Below are positions 1-10,640 of a stretch of DNA of 28,350 nucleotides, in pieces (position 1 is the stretch's first letter; every line of letters starts with the position of its first letter). The position numbers and the translations under genes are program-made. This DNA is from Chara braunii (taxonomy: Eukaryota > Streptophyta > Charophyceae > Charales > Characeae). Where the stretch lies: assembly GCA_003427395.1 (NCBI GenBank), contig BFEA01000185.1, positions 1,930,282-1,958,631 on the forward strand, read 5' to 3'. The notes under the pieces are model-generated. The model ran no database searches and was not told the origin of the DNA. It worked only from the letters and a program-made list of their open reading frames with translations.

Positions 1-66
1 GGCCGTATGTACGGCCCGTACGGCCACCTGGTGGCCTGTACGTACGGTCGTATGGGTCATACGGAT
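1..66. repeat. imperfect palindrome rich in CGTACGG
   Basis: A GGCCACC/GGTGGCC core around base 30 is flanked on both sides by GTACGG and CGTATG motifs that pair imperfectly across the centre. Repeated GTACG words near a palindrome are typical of transposon ends, but the element is cut by the window edge, so its type cannot be decided. Confidence 0.45.
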
Positions 67-234
67 GCCCCGTATTCGTACGACGTGTCACACAACTTAC
101 CAGCACTGCTAGTGAGTGCAAGGGCTGTGAAAAAAAAAAAAAGACTTTCGGATGTTATCATATAGTTTGAAGAAACAAAATTTCTAGCTCAACTTAATTT
201 TTTTCAGCAAAAATCCGATATTTAAAAAGTCATC

Positions 235-411
235 TTCAAATTTGAGTTGGAATGGCTTGGGGATTTGGGAGAGAGGAAGGTTGAAAAAATGGAATGAGCA
301 GGTGAAAATGGGTCTGAAATGACATTCGAAAAAGACTACAAGCTGATATTCAATTCCTGGTTTGATTTTGAGCTAAAGGACTCTCTTAAGAACGTTGAGG
401 AATTCCCATAA
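235..411 (+). pseudogene. LINE ORF2 extreme C-terminus, decayed
   Basis: A single frame from 235 to a TAA at 409-411 reads FKFELEWLGDLGERK...EKDYKLIFNSW...EEFP, with one internal TGA (about 295) where a Trp codon is likely ancestral. It lines up with the C-terminus of the larger LINE fragment at 13010-13210 (FSLSWLGG...RDYRLIFYEW...DEFP), with the same spacing of the WLG, DY.LIF and EFP blocks. This shows a second, diverged copy of the same LINE family. Nothing upstream of 235 can be aligned by eye. A T-run at 485-510 follows. The match was found by eye only, but the ordered motifs make chance unlikely. Confidence 0.6.
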
Positions 412-484
412 TTGTTCCTCCCTTCAGAGACTCTGACGACTTTTGTAGACCTACAGTGGTTTGGTAGGGGGGGAGATGTTGCTC

Positions 485-510
485 TTTTTTTTTTTTTTTT
501 TTTTTTTTTT
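485..510. repeat. poly(T) tract, 26 nt
   Basis: An uninterrupted T-run. On the minus strand it is a poly(A) tail, so it may mark the 3' end of a retroposed minus-strand sequence; no body for it was recognised. Confidence 0.9.
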
Positions 511-684
511 ACCAACCAAACCTTGGATCTTTTTTTCATATTGAAAATGAAAAATTTATGGAAAGATCCTTAAGATACCAGGGCCCTTACCCGACTTCGA
601 CTACAATAGACAACTATGTAATGTACATAAGAACACTAAACATTTGTGTCCCCCAAGGCTTGGATCAAAGAGGCATTATGAACG

Positions 685-1340
685 AAAGACCATCTGCCTG
701 GGGCCTTTCAGCAGCCCCAACCTACATGTCTCACCCCTGTATCCCAATGCCCAGTCTCTACCCGGCCTCATGCCCCCAACTGCTAGGTCACAAAGTGGCG
801 CGATCCACCCCAGAAAACCCCCATCTGCTAAGCCACAGGGCAAAGCGACCCGCCCCGGCTCCGGCCAGCATCGACTCGGCATCAGCTTACCAAATGACAG
901 TACCTTCCACCCTCGATAACTCCCCAGATCTCTCTACCATGTCTCATGCCCTCGTACAACTCGAGTTACAGGGCAGCGCGACCAAGCCCCAGCACCGACC
1001 AGCGTCGTTCTGGCCTCGTCTTTTTGCAAGCCACCGGGACTCAGGACTAAGGCAAATACCAGTTAAGCCAACAATCAGCACCACAGCAGTCGATCTCATC
1101 ATTCATCTCCTTCATACACTGGTTGCAGATATCCCCAAAAAAACACCCATGATCCCTACTCTGACAAGTCTTACCACGATGAAGCCACCATCTCCACCGC
1201 TGTTGTACCCTATTTCAACCCTACACACTAGCCCCTTCGCCGCAGAGCGCATCATTTCCCGCTGTCACAACCACCACACCCGCAGCTTCCAACACCAAAC
1301 CTTGAAGAAGTTTTCAAATAGGAAAGACAGGAAATAAAAA
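685..1340 (+). repeat. dispersed GC-rich repeat, A-B copy
   Basis: This stretch matches the reverse complement of 8036-8886. Shared blocks include CAGATCTCTCTACCA followed by TTACAGGGCA and a CCAGC-rich segment (block A, about 925-1015), and GCCACCATCTCC followed by TACCCTATT and CTAGCCCC (block B, about 1184-1245). An open frame of 259 codons (558-1337) runs through it, but it is Pro/Ser/His-rich, has no recognisable domain, and the matching copies do not conserve a frame. I therefore treat it as repeat, not gene. The order here is A then B; the inverted copy reads B-B-A-A'. Confidence 0.6.
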
Positions 1341-1386
1341 ATCGCGGAAATCACATAAGCATTTCAGCGCCGACTATTCCCATAGG

Positions 1387-1403
1387 GAGAGAGAGAGAGA
1401 GAG
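1387..1403. repeat. (GA)n microsatellite
   Basis: Short GA dinucleotide run in otherwise unassigned sequence. Confidence 0.85.
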
Positions 1404-1965
1404 GGAAGAAACCACCCTCTCTCCCCATGGAAACTCCAGCGCCTATTGAAGTCTTAGTTACATACATAAGGGTCACAAGAATCAAAGGGATTATTCCTCT
1501 CCCCCATAAGACATCCCTTTGTCCGTTCACTGCCTCCGCGGGAAGACGCCCCCTCACCTCCCCGCCCCTATTCAGAACAGCCCCCAGAATACCACTCCTG
1601 CTCCCTCAGTCGTATATAGTACCCCCTAAAGTATGCCCCCGCAGAGCTAGAGATCCCCCTTCCTTCCTGCCGCACCCCCTCTAAGCGGAACAACCTCTCA
1701 ACTTTCACCCTGCTGACACAGCACCCCTTGTCCTCTCTCCCCAACCGCCACTGTGACAGTTGATCCGACCCGAAGATCAACGTGACCCAGAAAATGACAA
1801 ACCCTCAATATCGCCCCTACCCTATGAAATATCACACCACCCACGTGTAACCCTCGCAGGGAGGGACTTCAACCCTAAAGGAGAAATTACTTGAGAACTC
1901 ACTGTTTGAGAAATTTTGTAAGAGCTAAATTTTTCAACCTAGTCCATATCAATCATAGAAAGCAA
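1404..1965. other. no gene seen
   Basis: Pyrimidine-rich up to about 1780, then A+T-rich. Short chance frames only; no motif, promoter or RNA recognised. Confidence 0.5.
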
Positions 1966-2069
1966 ATCACAAATTTCCATCTACAAGATCAGAGTAAGAA
2001 TCTCAAATTTGAGAAAAATCACGGATTTCCATCTACAAAATCAGAATACGAATTTCAAATTTGAGAATG
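1966..2069 (+). repeat. 52-bp tandem duplication
   Basis: Two copies (1966-2017 and 2018-2069), each starting ATCAC, containing ATTTCCATCTACAA and ending TCAAATTTGAGAA. A related A+T-rich segment with TTTCCATCTAAAATC can be read on the minus strand at about 7255-7330, next to the inverted copy of the 685-1340 repeat. The dispersed repeat may therefore extend from about 685 to beyond 2069. Confidence 0.75.
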
Positions 2070-5000
2070 TCGAGTTAAGAATTTTTTTTATGAATCATGC
2101 AAACGAATTTTGGAAGTAGTTTGAGCCACAATTAGGAATTAAGACCTCGATACAAATTTATGAAAATCAGTATTAAGAAGTTCAATCAAGGAATTCTAAG
2201 AAAACAAAATTTAAAATATCAATCGTCACGAATTCGATCACAGCAACAGTACAGGACCAATCATTGACAAGAGAATTTTCAGAACGAACTTAGAATTAAG
2301 AGTAGAAAAAAACACGAATTAAAACAACGAATATGGTAAACCCAGATAGGTACCTGATCGTGGTTAAGCTCATATCTAGAAAAAATATGAACCAAAACAA
2401 CTTACGTTAGGAGATCGAGAAAATCAAAATCATAAGACTTCCAGCCTGGCAACCCCTCGCAGTGCCCTAACGACTCCAACATGATGCCGCATCCAGCACA
2501 CCCCTTCCCCCTCAAAACCTCACCTTCCCCTTCATCGGCTCCCCTTCATCGGTTCCTCGCAACTCGACCTCGTCCTGGCTAGACTTCACCATTTCTACGA
2601 AAGTTCGAACGATGAAGATCATCGATCCGCAGCGAAACTCACCTTCTCCGGGAGATCGTGCCGCGTTGTAAGACCAAGCTATTGAGCCCACCTATAGCCG
2701 CTCACAGGTAGTCTCAAGAGTATTAGGGACGCGCAACGCTATCCCACTTTGTCGAAAAGCACGTAAATTCATCTACCCAATTTGAGGGAATCCCCTAAGT
2801 TAGATCAACCCCAATTTGTCGTGTGGCCCCTTGAAACGTTTTTTTCACGGGCACTGAGCCGAGCAGTCAACTTCAAAGTTCATATAGAGGAGAGAAGATG
2901 ACCCACACAAACAATCAGCGCGAGCGCTCCAACCACTCCCACCACTAGCCCGACAGCCCTGTAAAGACGTGCACCACGTTTTGCCATCATCACCACCTGC
3001 CATACCATCTCGCCCTGATGCTTCCCCCTCCGCCGCGCTCAAGTCGCTCCCGCCGCCTAGCCAGACACCATGTGAACGCGCCACTTCGAACGGGGCATGA
3101 TCGGTTGGGTCGGGCGCAACGCCCCCGGTGGCGCTGCTGTGACGAACCATTTCTGTAATCGTGCGACTTTCTGCGCGAAGCTCCTTTGGGGAAACGAGAC
3201 GGAATACGTAGGGATGGGTCGGCTGCGCAAGTTGCATGGATGCCCTCGCTTCTTTTTCATTGTCTTTTTCGATTTTGTCGGGCCAGTATCAGGAAAAGTC
3301 CCGCGTAGGCAATTAGGAGATCGCGCCTTAGCAAGCGCGAGAAATAATTGCTGCCATAGCTTCCTTCTTATTTTGTTGGGGCTAAGGGGAACAGGAATTT
3401 TGGCGCGACGAACACGCGGGAATGTCGTCTTCTTTTTCGAAATTTTCTTTCAACTGATGTCAAGCCCCTGTGAGTTCTCGGAATTGTTAATTTCCTTTTT
3501 GCTTTTCGAAACTTTTTGCTTCGTCGGAATTTTCTTTGCAATAATTATTTGGATTAAGATAGAAATTTAGGAACCTTGAAATTTTACTGCGCTACGCTTC
3601 TTGAGTAGCGCGCACCTTGCCACGGCGGGAGCAGATCTATAACTAAGTTGCGCCCTTAATCTTGTGTGTAACTGTATTTTTTGGCGGGCACAACTGTAAC
3701 TGTATCTCTCTCTTCTTGACTCTCTCGCCTTTCTTCCCACCTTCTTCCTTCCTGCTGTGCATGCATCTTCCCCCGTTCTAATAGGCCGAAGCGTTACATG
3801 CAAGATCGATGCGTGGAGAGTGGCTACGACCCCTACTCCGTGGCCTGGCCATGCAGAATGTAGGTTCTTCCCTTCTCTCCTCCTTCCTTTTGTCTTGGGT
3901 ATGATCCCGGGCTTCTCGCGCGAGCATGCATGCTATAAATTTTGTAAGCGCGACTAATTCGCTCTCTCTGGATTTGGAAGGTTAGCGCGGTCAGTGAGGA
4001 TTGGCTAACAAGGAAGTGGGACGGTGAGTAGAAGTGAGTCGGGCGATCCGACGGGCTGGTGCCAAGTAAGCGGGGTTGACGTGCGGGCCACGACGGACTG
4101 TGGCGCACGTGCGAACCTGGCGTGCGTGCTTGGCCTAAGCGGGGTGACGACTCGGTGTTGGTGCGAGACGACGGATTGTCCGCATCGGAGGTGACGCCGT
4201 GCAAGGAGAAAGAGAGTGAGGAACGCACGAGTGTGAGATCGTGATCTTTTTTTTCTTTTCCTTGTATAAAATTTTAGTCTCAAGCGAAAACCATCTTTCT
4301 TGCCACCGATTTTATACGATAGTGTCGCTTGGTGTGCAACTCTATTGTCCCTTCTCCTTCCTTGTTGACGGGTGTGGGTTGAATAACTCAATTTGTTGGA
4401 TACGTGTGTCAATCTTTCAGAGTGTGTCTGACCAATAGGGATGCGCGTCGTTTTTGCATGAACGAGTGAGGGTCCGATGAATGCATGTTCCACAATCTCA
4501 TAAGAAACCTGATCACCGAAGAGTTGCGCAATACTCTGGAAGGAATTTGTGAGGTGGGGAAACTAATCAGTCTTTTTGGTTGCTATGAGTGGATCGGCTA
4601 GATGATGAACCCTTCGCAGCTTATCGATGCATGAATGGTTGGCTTGCCGAGGGATTTCCTTATGTCATGTCCGGCAGTTGTTTTTCCTTTTGATCTGGTA
4701 GTTGCATGACGAACCTTTGGGGAATCACGGGGGCACCCGGAACGACCCATCAACGGGAAGCGTGATCTCGCGCACCCACGTGTAAGCACGATCGCAAAGA
4801 CGCGTCTTCCACACGCGTCCACGGGACTCGCCCCCGAGGGCCTATGATGAAGTCAACCCCCTTTTATCGGTATGGACGTTGATATTCCCTTCTATGTCAC
4901 GGATCACGAGAGTCTGAGGCATCAACGATTTCGGGAACATTGGGAACGGGAGCGTGCCTATCAAGTCGCGCGACCCCGGTCTCGCCTCTCCGAGTTCCCT

Positions 5001-5855
5001 TTCTACGTGGGAACAGAGCGTGTATGCGAATGGGATATTGAACGTGCCTTAAGCGCGATTCCCTTCCCACCCCAATTTCCCCACTCGCACACATGACACG
5101 TCATCGCCGAGCCAGGAATCGCCATCATTGAGACCAATTATCCTCCCCACCGCCTGATAATCCCCTTTCACTGTCTAACAGCGGTCCCCTGGTACACGAT
5201 CGACCCCTACAGGCCGTGGATCCCGTGCTCGGAGTGCCAGCAATATCGTATTTACCGCACAGCGGGATTCGTCCGCCGGACCCGAACTGAGGCGAACCAG
5301 CGATCGCACAGTCTCCGATTGAGACCAGCCTCGTCAAATTCCGAAGTCCGCTACGAGTGACGCCGATGTCTAACCAGCCAACGCGGCACTCATAATGTCC
5401 CGAAAGTCCATCAGATCCAAGATCAACCACGACGCCGATACTCACACCAACGGTAGCCTTGTGTCCGGAAGCCCAAGCTACCGATGCAACTGGGGATTAC
5501 CATCTTGCTGAATTACTCTTGAACTGGTCATAGGAGATCTTAGTTCTGACCTGGGACTCCACTACAATTTCCTAAAATCCTTGGCACACCCCTCGTTCAC
5601 ACTTCCAGCCCCCCATCCCACTCCGATCTGGAAGTCGCGCAGGGCGCGAGGTTTGGGCGTCACACTGCGCCCGCCAACAGAGAGATGTTGTTGCTCAGGA
5701 TCATCAATCTTAAAGATTCTCAATGGGGGATACAACCACTAGCAAATAGAATTGGATCAGACGGCCTACACTGGGCTGAATGGGTGGCCTTGTTCCCCTT
5801 GAACTGGTTCTAATGCCTTGAAGTTATTATATTTTTACACTTTGTGAGGTTTGTT
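2070..5855. other. long stretch without a convincing gene
   Basis: 2070-2450 is A+T-rich. 2450-3100 is more mixed. 3240-3570 is T-rich, with hydrophobic frames that reflect the T content. 3570-5850 has many short frames on both strands. The only mildly protein-like one is 4872-5096 (+), 74 codons, which repeats a PFYV motif (PFYVTDHE and PFYVGTERV), suggesting an old internal duplication; it has no recognisable domain. No RNA gene or terminal repeat was seen. Confidence 0.45.
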
Positions 5856-5905
5856 GGACTCTGTTTCTAGCAGGTGCCGCTCCCAACCAATACATGGAGC
5901 CTGCA
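5856..5905 (+). repeat. SINE-like unit, diverged partial copy
   Basis: GGACTCTGTTTCTAGCAGGTGCCGCTCCCAACCAATA matches the core of the family seen at 9138-9340, 10430-10640 and 13437-13537 (consensus GGACGCTGGACCC...CCAGCAGGTGC...CTCCCCACCAATAGA). Only the core is preserved. Confidence 0.6.
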
Positions 5906-5993
5906 GCGGCCCACTTCCTGGGGATGGTCGTACCACTGTGGTAAATGATGGTTGGTGTAGCTTGTTGAAAAAATGAAAAATTACCCCAAGCAG

Positions 5994-6190
5994 GGGAAAC
6001 TACACCGGAGTCACAAAAATGAGTTATAATTGCACTATGGGCCAAGATACAGTTTCGGATTGCAGTTTGGGTAATGTATACAACCCAACTTTCTGGCCAG
6101 GTAGGGTGCCCAAAGTGCAATTACAAACTGTATCTTGCTTCGTAGTGCAATTATAACTTTTTTTCCCGACTCTACTAAAGTTACCCCCCT
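5994..6190. repeat. foldback hairpin element 1
   Basis: The arms 6022-6071 and 6109-6157 are near-complementary over about 50 nt (GTTATAATTGCACTA, AAGATACAGTTT, ATTGCA and TTTGGG blocks pair with their complements in order). Weaker pairing extends outward to about 5994 and 6190 (GGGGAAACT with AGTTACCCC). The loop, read on the minus strand, contains CTGGCCAGAAA then GGTTGTATAC, the same core as in the hairpin at 9581-9693. Could be a MITE or a small-RNA precursor-like inverted repeat. Confidence 0.7.
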
Positions 6191-6292
6191 CCCCGGGGAA
6201 AACGATGACTGCAATCTCGGGGGGCGCAGCGTGATCGGGAGCGTTGCGCCCCCGTTCGAGCACCATCGGAGCGGACGCGGCGTGACATAGGG

Positions 6293-6380
6293 GTCAACGG
6301 AGAGTCACGCGACGCGGTGGGCGGTCCCGGACGCTGCGCAACGCAGGAGTCAACGGAGAGTCATGCGACGCGGTGTGCGG
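6293..6380 (+). repeat. 56-bp period tandem duplication
   Basis: GTCAACGGAGAGTCACGCGA at 6293 recurs as GTCAACGGAGAGTCATGCGA at 6349, each followed by CGCGGTG.GCGG. Two copies, the second partial. Confidence 0.75.
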
Positions 6381-7439
6381 GTGAGGGTTGTGGTGCGTGA
6401 GACTTGACAGTGGGAGGGTAGAGATGATGTGGCGAGACTTGGTGTGGCCTGCCTTTTGAAAGCACAAGGGTGCCATCTTTGGCTTCACGCTTCATCTAAT
6501 GATACTGCAGGCCAGCACGTTGGATGAAGGGAATACTGTCTTTGAAAGGGGGCGGATCTTCATGAGATTATTGGCATAGGGGTTGCCTTTGCTTCTCTGC
6601 CTGCGTAGTTTTATGGGGGATGATTGGTTGATGCGGTCTGAAAGAGAGGAGCGCGTCCTCACGTGGAGTGGGAGGAGGATTGGACGCGACATCGAGTCCG
6701 CGTTTTTTTAAGAAGGGCAAAGCGGTATCGGCTGCAACTGCATCTTCGTCACAAGGGCATCCGGAGTGCAAGGGCGCTGTGGTTGATTTTGAGCTAGTTT
6801 TTCTTTGGATAGACCCTCTCGCCGATCATATGAGGTATAATGGTTTTTGTTGTAGTCACCAAATTGGATTACTTTGATTCGTGTTGTACGTTTTCAATTC
6901 CAGTTCCGATCTTTGGAAATTTCAATCTTTGATTTTACATGTAATATTCTTGATTCAGATTTTTAGCAGATTTTGATTGGTAGTTTGTTTTTTCTAATTT
7001 CTCATTTACTATCTTGATTGTAATTCGTTTTTTTTAGAATCTTCTGATTACTGTCTGAGTGACTTTCCTTTTTTCTGTTTAGTATCTCCTGATTTAGGCT
7101 CTGAGCGATTTCTTGAATTAGGGTTCTGGAAATTAAGAGTCGGAAGTCCGTGAGGACATCAAAATCAACTTCCTATTTTGTGTCTGCGATTGACCTGCTG
7201 AATTGGATGCCAAAATTCATGACCCAAATTCATTTGATTACTATGTGATCTTATCTTCAAATTTCAAATCTCAAAAAGATGTTCCAGATAGATTCTTAAA
7301 TTTTATTTCGGATTTTAGATGGAAAGATCTACGGATATACATCTTAATCTTTTGGTGGTGCTTTTTCTGTTGATGATTGCCTCAAAGCTTGTCGGGGGGG
7401 GAAGTAGAATGGGAGGATGGAAAAAAGAAAGGGGACTCT
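6381..7439. other. no gene seen; A+T-rich from 6880
   Basis: Only short frames lacking domains. The T-rich part at 6880-7330 resembles, on the minus strand, the A+T-rich DNA at 1940-2070. Confidence 0.45.
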
Positions 7440-7765
7440 CAATAGACGGAAGATGTCGGTTAAGGTGAGTAGGTCAGGAGGACGATGCTGGGACGACATA
7501 GGCCGGTGCTGGAGTTTTGCTCTGTGACCCAGGGGGAGCTTGAGGTCTATGGAGTTTGCCGAGGGTGGAAGGCGTAACCAGATCGTGCAATGAAGTTGGC
7601 GCCGGGGTTTGGACCCTGTAACCTGTTTAGGAGTTTGCCGCTAAAGGAATTGTCGAGGGGGGAAGCCACTTCCTGTCCGTCAGAACTAGGTTGGTCGGTA
7701 CTGGGGAGGGTTGTGGTGCCCTGTTACCCTAGCAGAGGGGGGTATGAGACCAGGTGAGTTCTGGT
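7440..7765 (-). repeat. dispersed GC-rich repeat, A-type partial copies
   Basis: On the plus strand, CGGTGCTGGAG...TGTGACCCAGGGGGAGCTTGAGG and CGGTACTGGGGAGGG...CCCTGTTACCCTAGCAGAGGGGG are variants of block A at 8070-8290. Poorly preserved. Confidence 0.4.
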
Positions 7766-7875
7766 ACGAGGACTGAAAGCCGGGACCGATGGTCCGCTTG
7801 TTGAGAGGGGGATTTTAAGATAGTGGTTGTGGTTATTAATTTCTAGTTTCGACCCCCTTTTTCTGAATTTTATCC

Positions 7876-8031
7876 TGTTGGCCGTTAGGGGGATTTGAGA
7901 ATGTTTAGGATTTTGGGGCCTCTATCAACTTTTCCTAGGTTACTTTGAAGTTTGTTGGCCGTTAGGGGGATTTGAGAATGTTTAGGATTTTGGGACCTTT
8001 ATCAACTTTTTCCTAGGTTACTTTGAAGTTG
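7876..8031 (+). repeat. 77-bp tandem duplication
   Basis: Copies 7876-7952 and 7953-8031 both begin TGTTGGCCGTTAGGGGG and end CCTAGGTTACTTTGAAGTT, with only a few differences, so the duplication is recent. Confidence 0.9.
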
Positions 8032-8035
8032 TTAT

Positions 8036-8385
8036 ACTCAGCGATCTGCGGCTGTTCGATGCCTGAACAGCGCTGGCCGGTGTTGGGGTGTTGCCCTGTA
8101 ACCTGTTGACACAGGAGCGTGAGGCCTGGTAGAGAGATCTGGGGATGCTTTGGGGTGGGCATCTCACGGAACAACCAAGGTTTGCTGCTGAGGCGACACT
8201 GGCCGGAGCTGAGCCGACGCTGGCCGGAGCTGGGGCGAGTTGTGTTGTCCTGTAACCCAGCAGAAAGTGGGGGTGTGAGGCCTGGAAGAGCTCGGCAGGG
8301 AGTAAGACAACTTTGAGGAACTCTGGAAGAGCTTGTTAGGGAGCTTGGGATTTCTTTTACGACCCCGGCGGTCTTTCTAAAAAGA
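8036..8385 (-). repeat. dispersed GC-rich repeat, block A (inverted copy)
   Basis: Minus-strand match to 690-1015. The unit CTGGCCGGAGCTG (+ strand) occurs twice close together at about 8198-8232, followed by CCTGTAACCCAGCAGA and GTGTGAGGCCTGG; a further copy lies at 8070-8130. The open frame on the minus strand (8013-8423) has no domain and is taken as a chance frame in the repeat. Confidence 0.6.
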
Positions 8386-8886
8386 AACAAGGTGAGTGGG
8401 AGATGGAGATGGAAGGATATCATGCGTCCTTCTAGTGAGGGGGCTAGCTGGTAGGATTGGAATAGGGTATAGCAGCAGTAGAGATGGTGGCGCTGCTGCA
8501 GTGAGTCTTGCCGGAGTGTGGAACAGAGGATTGATGGCGGGGGGGGGTTCTGAGTTGGATTTTGAATCCTGCCTATTCTTGAAGCCTGTTGTAGTCATTT
8601 CCTAAGTAGCTCCAACTTTTTGAGCCAAAAAAAAAAGAGAACGAGGTTAGTGGGGAGGGAGATGGTGGGGTATCACGCGTCCTACGAGTGAGGGGGCTAG
8701 CTGGTAGGATGGGAATAGGGTATAGCAGCAGCGGAGATGGTGGCTCGGCTGCAGTAAGTCTTGCCGGAGTGAGGTACAGTGGATGGATGGGGGTGTTTTC
8801 TGAGTAGTTCTGAATTTTGTTCATATTCTGAAGTTTGTCGTGGTTATTTTCTAAGTAGCTCCAATTTTTCTGAGCCGAAGCCGGGT
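8386..8886 (-). repeat. dispersed GC-rich repeat, block B in tandem (254-bp period)
   Basis: 8386-8639 and 8640-8886 are diverged tandem copies sharing GTGAGGGGGCTAGCTGGTAGGAT, GGGTATAGCAGCAG, TCTTGCCGGAGTG and CTAAGTAGCTCCAA. On the minus strand both match block B at 1130-1260. Each copy ends near an A-rich stretch. Confidence 0.75.
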
Positions 8887-8930
8887 AATGGCCCCGGCAT
8901 CTCAATTTTCAAAATTGTATGTATATTTCT

Positions 8931-9008
8931 ATATGGGACGCTGGGCCAGGTTCCCAGCACGTGTTGCTCCCCACGAGTAGATTGGAGCTTTGGGAAAAAA
9001 AAAAAAAA
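8931..9008 (+). repeat. SINE-like unit with A-run, diverged copy
   Basis: TGGGACGCTGGGCCAGGTTCCCAGCACGTGTTGCTCCCCAC matches the family core and ends in a 14-nt A-run at 8995-9008. Confidence 0.55.
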
Positions 9009-9137
9009 GAAGAAGTTACCCCCCCCCCAAAAAAAAAGAAAAAGAAAAAAAGACTTTCCACTGAGTGTTTTAGCAGGCGAGGCGCTCTCATTTTTTGGGA
9101 TGGCTCTCTATCCACCTCCTTGGACACTCTCAAATCC

Positions 9138-9340
9138 TTTTTTTTTTTTTTTTTGAAGAATTAGCCCTTGTGTAAACCCTCTATCCCGGCGGTGGTAAGA
9201 GAACCGTCAGGGTTGAGGATTTCTCTGTCGGGCTGCTCCATCTATTGGTGGGGAGTGGCACCTGCTGGAAACCGGGTCCAGCGTCCCATTGATACATCTT
9301 ATCAGACCAAGATGGTGTTTGTTATTTTCCTGAGGATGTG
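9138..9340 (-). mobile_element. SINE-like retroposon with poly(A)
   Basis: Read on the minus strand, a body of about 185 bp (9340 to 9155) ends in a 17-nt poly(A), seen here as the T-run 9138-9154. The body is collinear with 10640 to 10459 at roughly 85-90 percent identity by eye, including TGGGACGCTGGACCCGG, CCAGCAGGTGCC, CTCCCCACCAATAGATGG and TTCTCTTACCACCGCC. No clear pol III A or B box was seen, so it may instead be a LINE 3' tail moved in trans. The core also occurs 3' of the LINE pseudogene at 13437-13537. Confidence 0.6.
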
Positions 9341-9580
9341 GACTTTTCTCTACTCAGACCCAGGTCTCCGTCGACACTCTCAAATTCTTTCTCTACACAC
9401 AAATCGTGTTGAATTTCGCAAAATTGAGGGCGTCACCACACCACATGTGAAAAAGACAAAAACGTGGCGGGTGCCTCTGGCCATGTTCTAGCGGAAAGTT
9501 CATTATCATTATGCACATTTCGGGAGTGGTGTGGCGATGCCCTGAGAGTGGTGGAGCAAGTCCCAAAAGTTCGCTGGCAA

Positions 9581-9693
9581 ACTACCGTCTTGCCCCGAAC
9601 ACAACGCACCCTCATTTTGGCTGAACCTGACCAGAAATATAGGTTGTGTACGGTCATCATCAGGGTGCGTTATGTTCGGGCGAAGACGGTAGG
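9581..9693. repeat. foldback hairpin element 2
   Basis: Arms 9581-9612 and 9662-9693 pair over about 32 nt with three or four mismatches or shifts (ACTACCGTCTT, CCCGAACA and AACGCACCCT against their complements). The loop contains ACCTGACCAGAAA then GGTTGTGTAC, matching the loop of the hairpin at 5994-6190 read on its minus strand. The arms of the two hairpins do not match each other. Confidence 0.7.
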
Positions 9694-10261
9694 TGGATGC
9701 ACCCTGACATCTGTGCCCTCTGTTTTTTGTACTGTGAGTCTCCAAAGTCTTGTAGGCTGAGGCAGTGGGGCCCTTTTTACCGGAAACTGGCAGAAAGACA
9801 AATATTAAATGTTTGCCGGTCTGGCAAAAGAGGAGAAAGAGGAAAAAAAGGGTGTGCCCAACTGGTCGCCAGGCTGGACCCCTTAGATTATGGTGGGTTC
9901 GCACCATTGCCACGCAATTTGCATTTGGAAAGCCATAGCATCAGGTCATTCCCCCATTCGCATCCCACGGACTGGCTGCTCCCTGCCCACAACCACCACC
10001 TGCACAAAGAAAGAACACAGGTGGTGAAAAACAGCAAATCACAGTCACCAATCACCTTGCTGGCTCATCAAGCTTTCTTTTTTTTTTTTTTTTTTTTTTT
10101 TTTGGGGGAGATGTAACCCTAGTGCTAGGGGTGCTGATAGGAGCAGGCACCGCTTTCAATTTAAATTTATTTTCTGTGGGTACAGCAAGCTTGAGAAATC
10201 CTTCACTGTTGTCAGTAGACAAGTGGCCTAATGGGATGGACTGCAGTTTCATTTTTTGCTC

Positions 10262-10307
10262 GCAATGGCACTTCTTGCCTTTGGGCCGACGCACTTTTTG
10301 CCCTTTG
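10262..10307 (+). repeat. short tandem duplication, 23-bp period
   Basis: GCACTTCTTGCCTTTGGGCCGAC is followed by GCACTTTTTGCCCTTTGG. Two copies, no known role. Confidence 0.5.
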
Positions 10308-10429
10308 GATTTTTTTATTTTTTATTTTTTTTTGGTACCTTTGGATACTGCACTTTTCCCAGTGTATTTCTTTTCTTCTTCTTCGTTTCTCAATTTGCCT
10401 CCAGACTAGTCTGGTCCGGGCCCATTGCG

Positions 10430-10640
10430 TTTTTTTTTTTTTTTTTTTTTTTTTTTTTGGAAGAATAGCCCTTGCCGTATCCCTCTATCCTGGCGGTGGT
10501 AAGAGAACCATCAGAATTGAGGGCTTATCTGTCGGGCTGCTCCATCTATTGGTGGGGAGNGGCACCTGCTGGAAACCGGGTCCAGCGTCCCATTGATACA
10601 ACTTACAGATATTGGTGTTCGTTGTTTCCTAGGGCTATGT
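10430..10640 (-). mobile_element. SINE-like retroposon with poly(A), second full copy
   Basis: Same family and orientation as 9138-9340. The T-run 10430-10458 (29 nt) is the poly(A) of the minus strand, and the body runs 10459-10640. A single N at 10560 falls inside GGGGAG.GGCACC, where the sister copy has T. Confidence 0.65.

Noticed and set aside
558-1337. 259-codon open frame as a protein gene
   Set aside because: Pro/Ser/His-rich without a domain, overlapping other open frames, and lying in a dispersed repeat whose other copies do not keep the frame.
3097-3570. 157-codon frame with hydrophobic stretches, possible membrane protein
   Set aside because: The Phe/Leu content follows directly from T-rich DNA; there is no stable motif, and a competing frame lies on the other strand.
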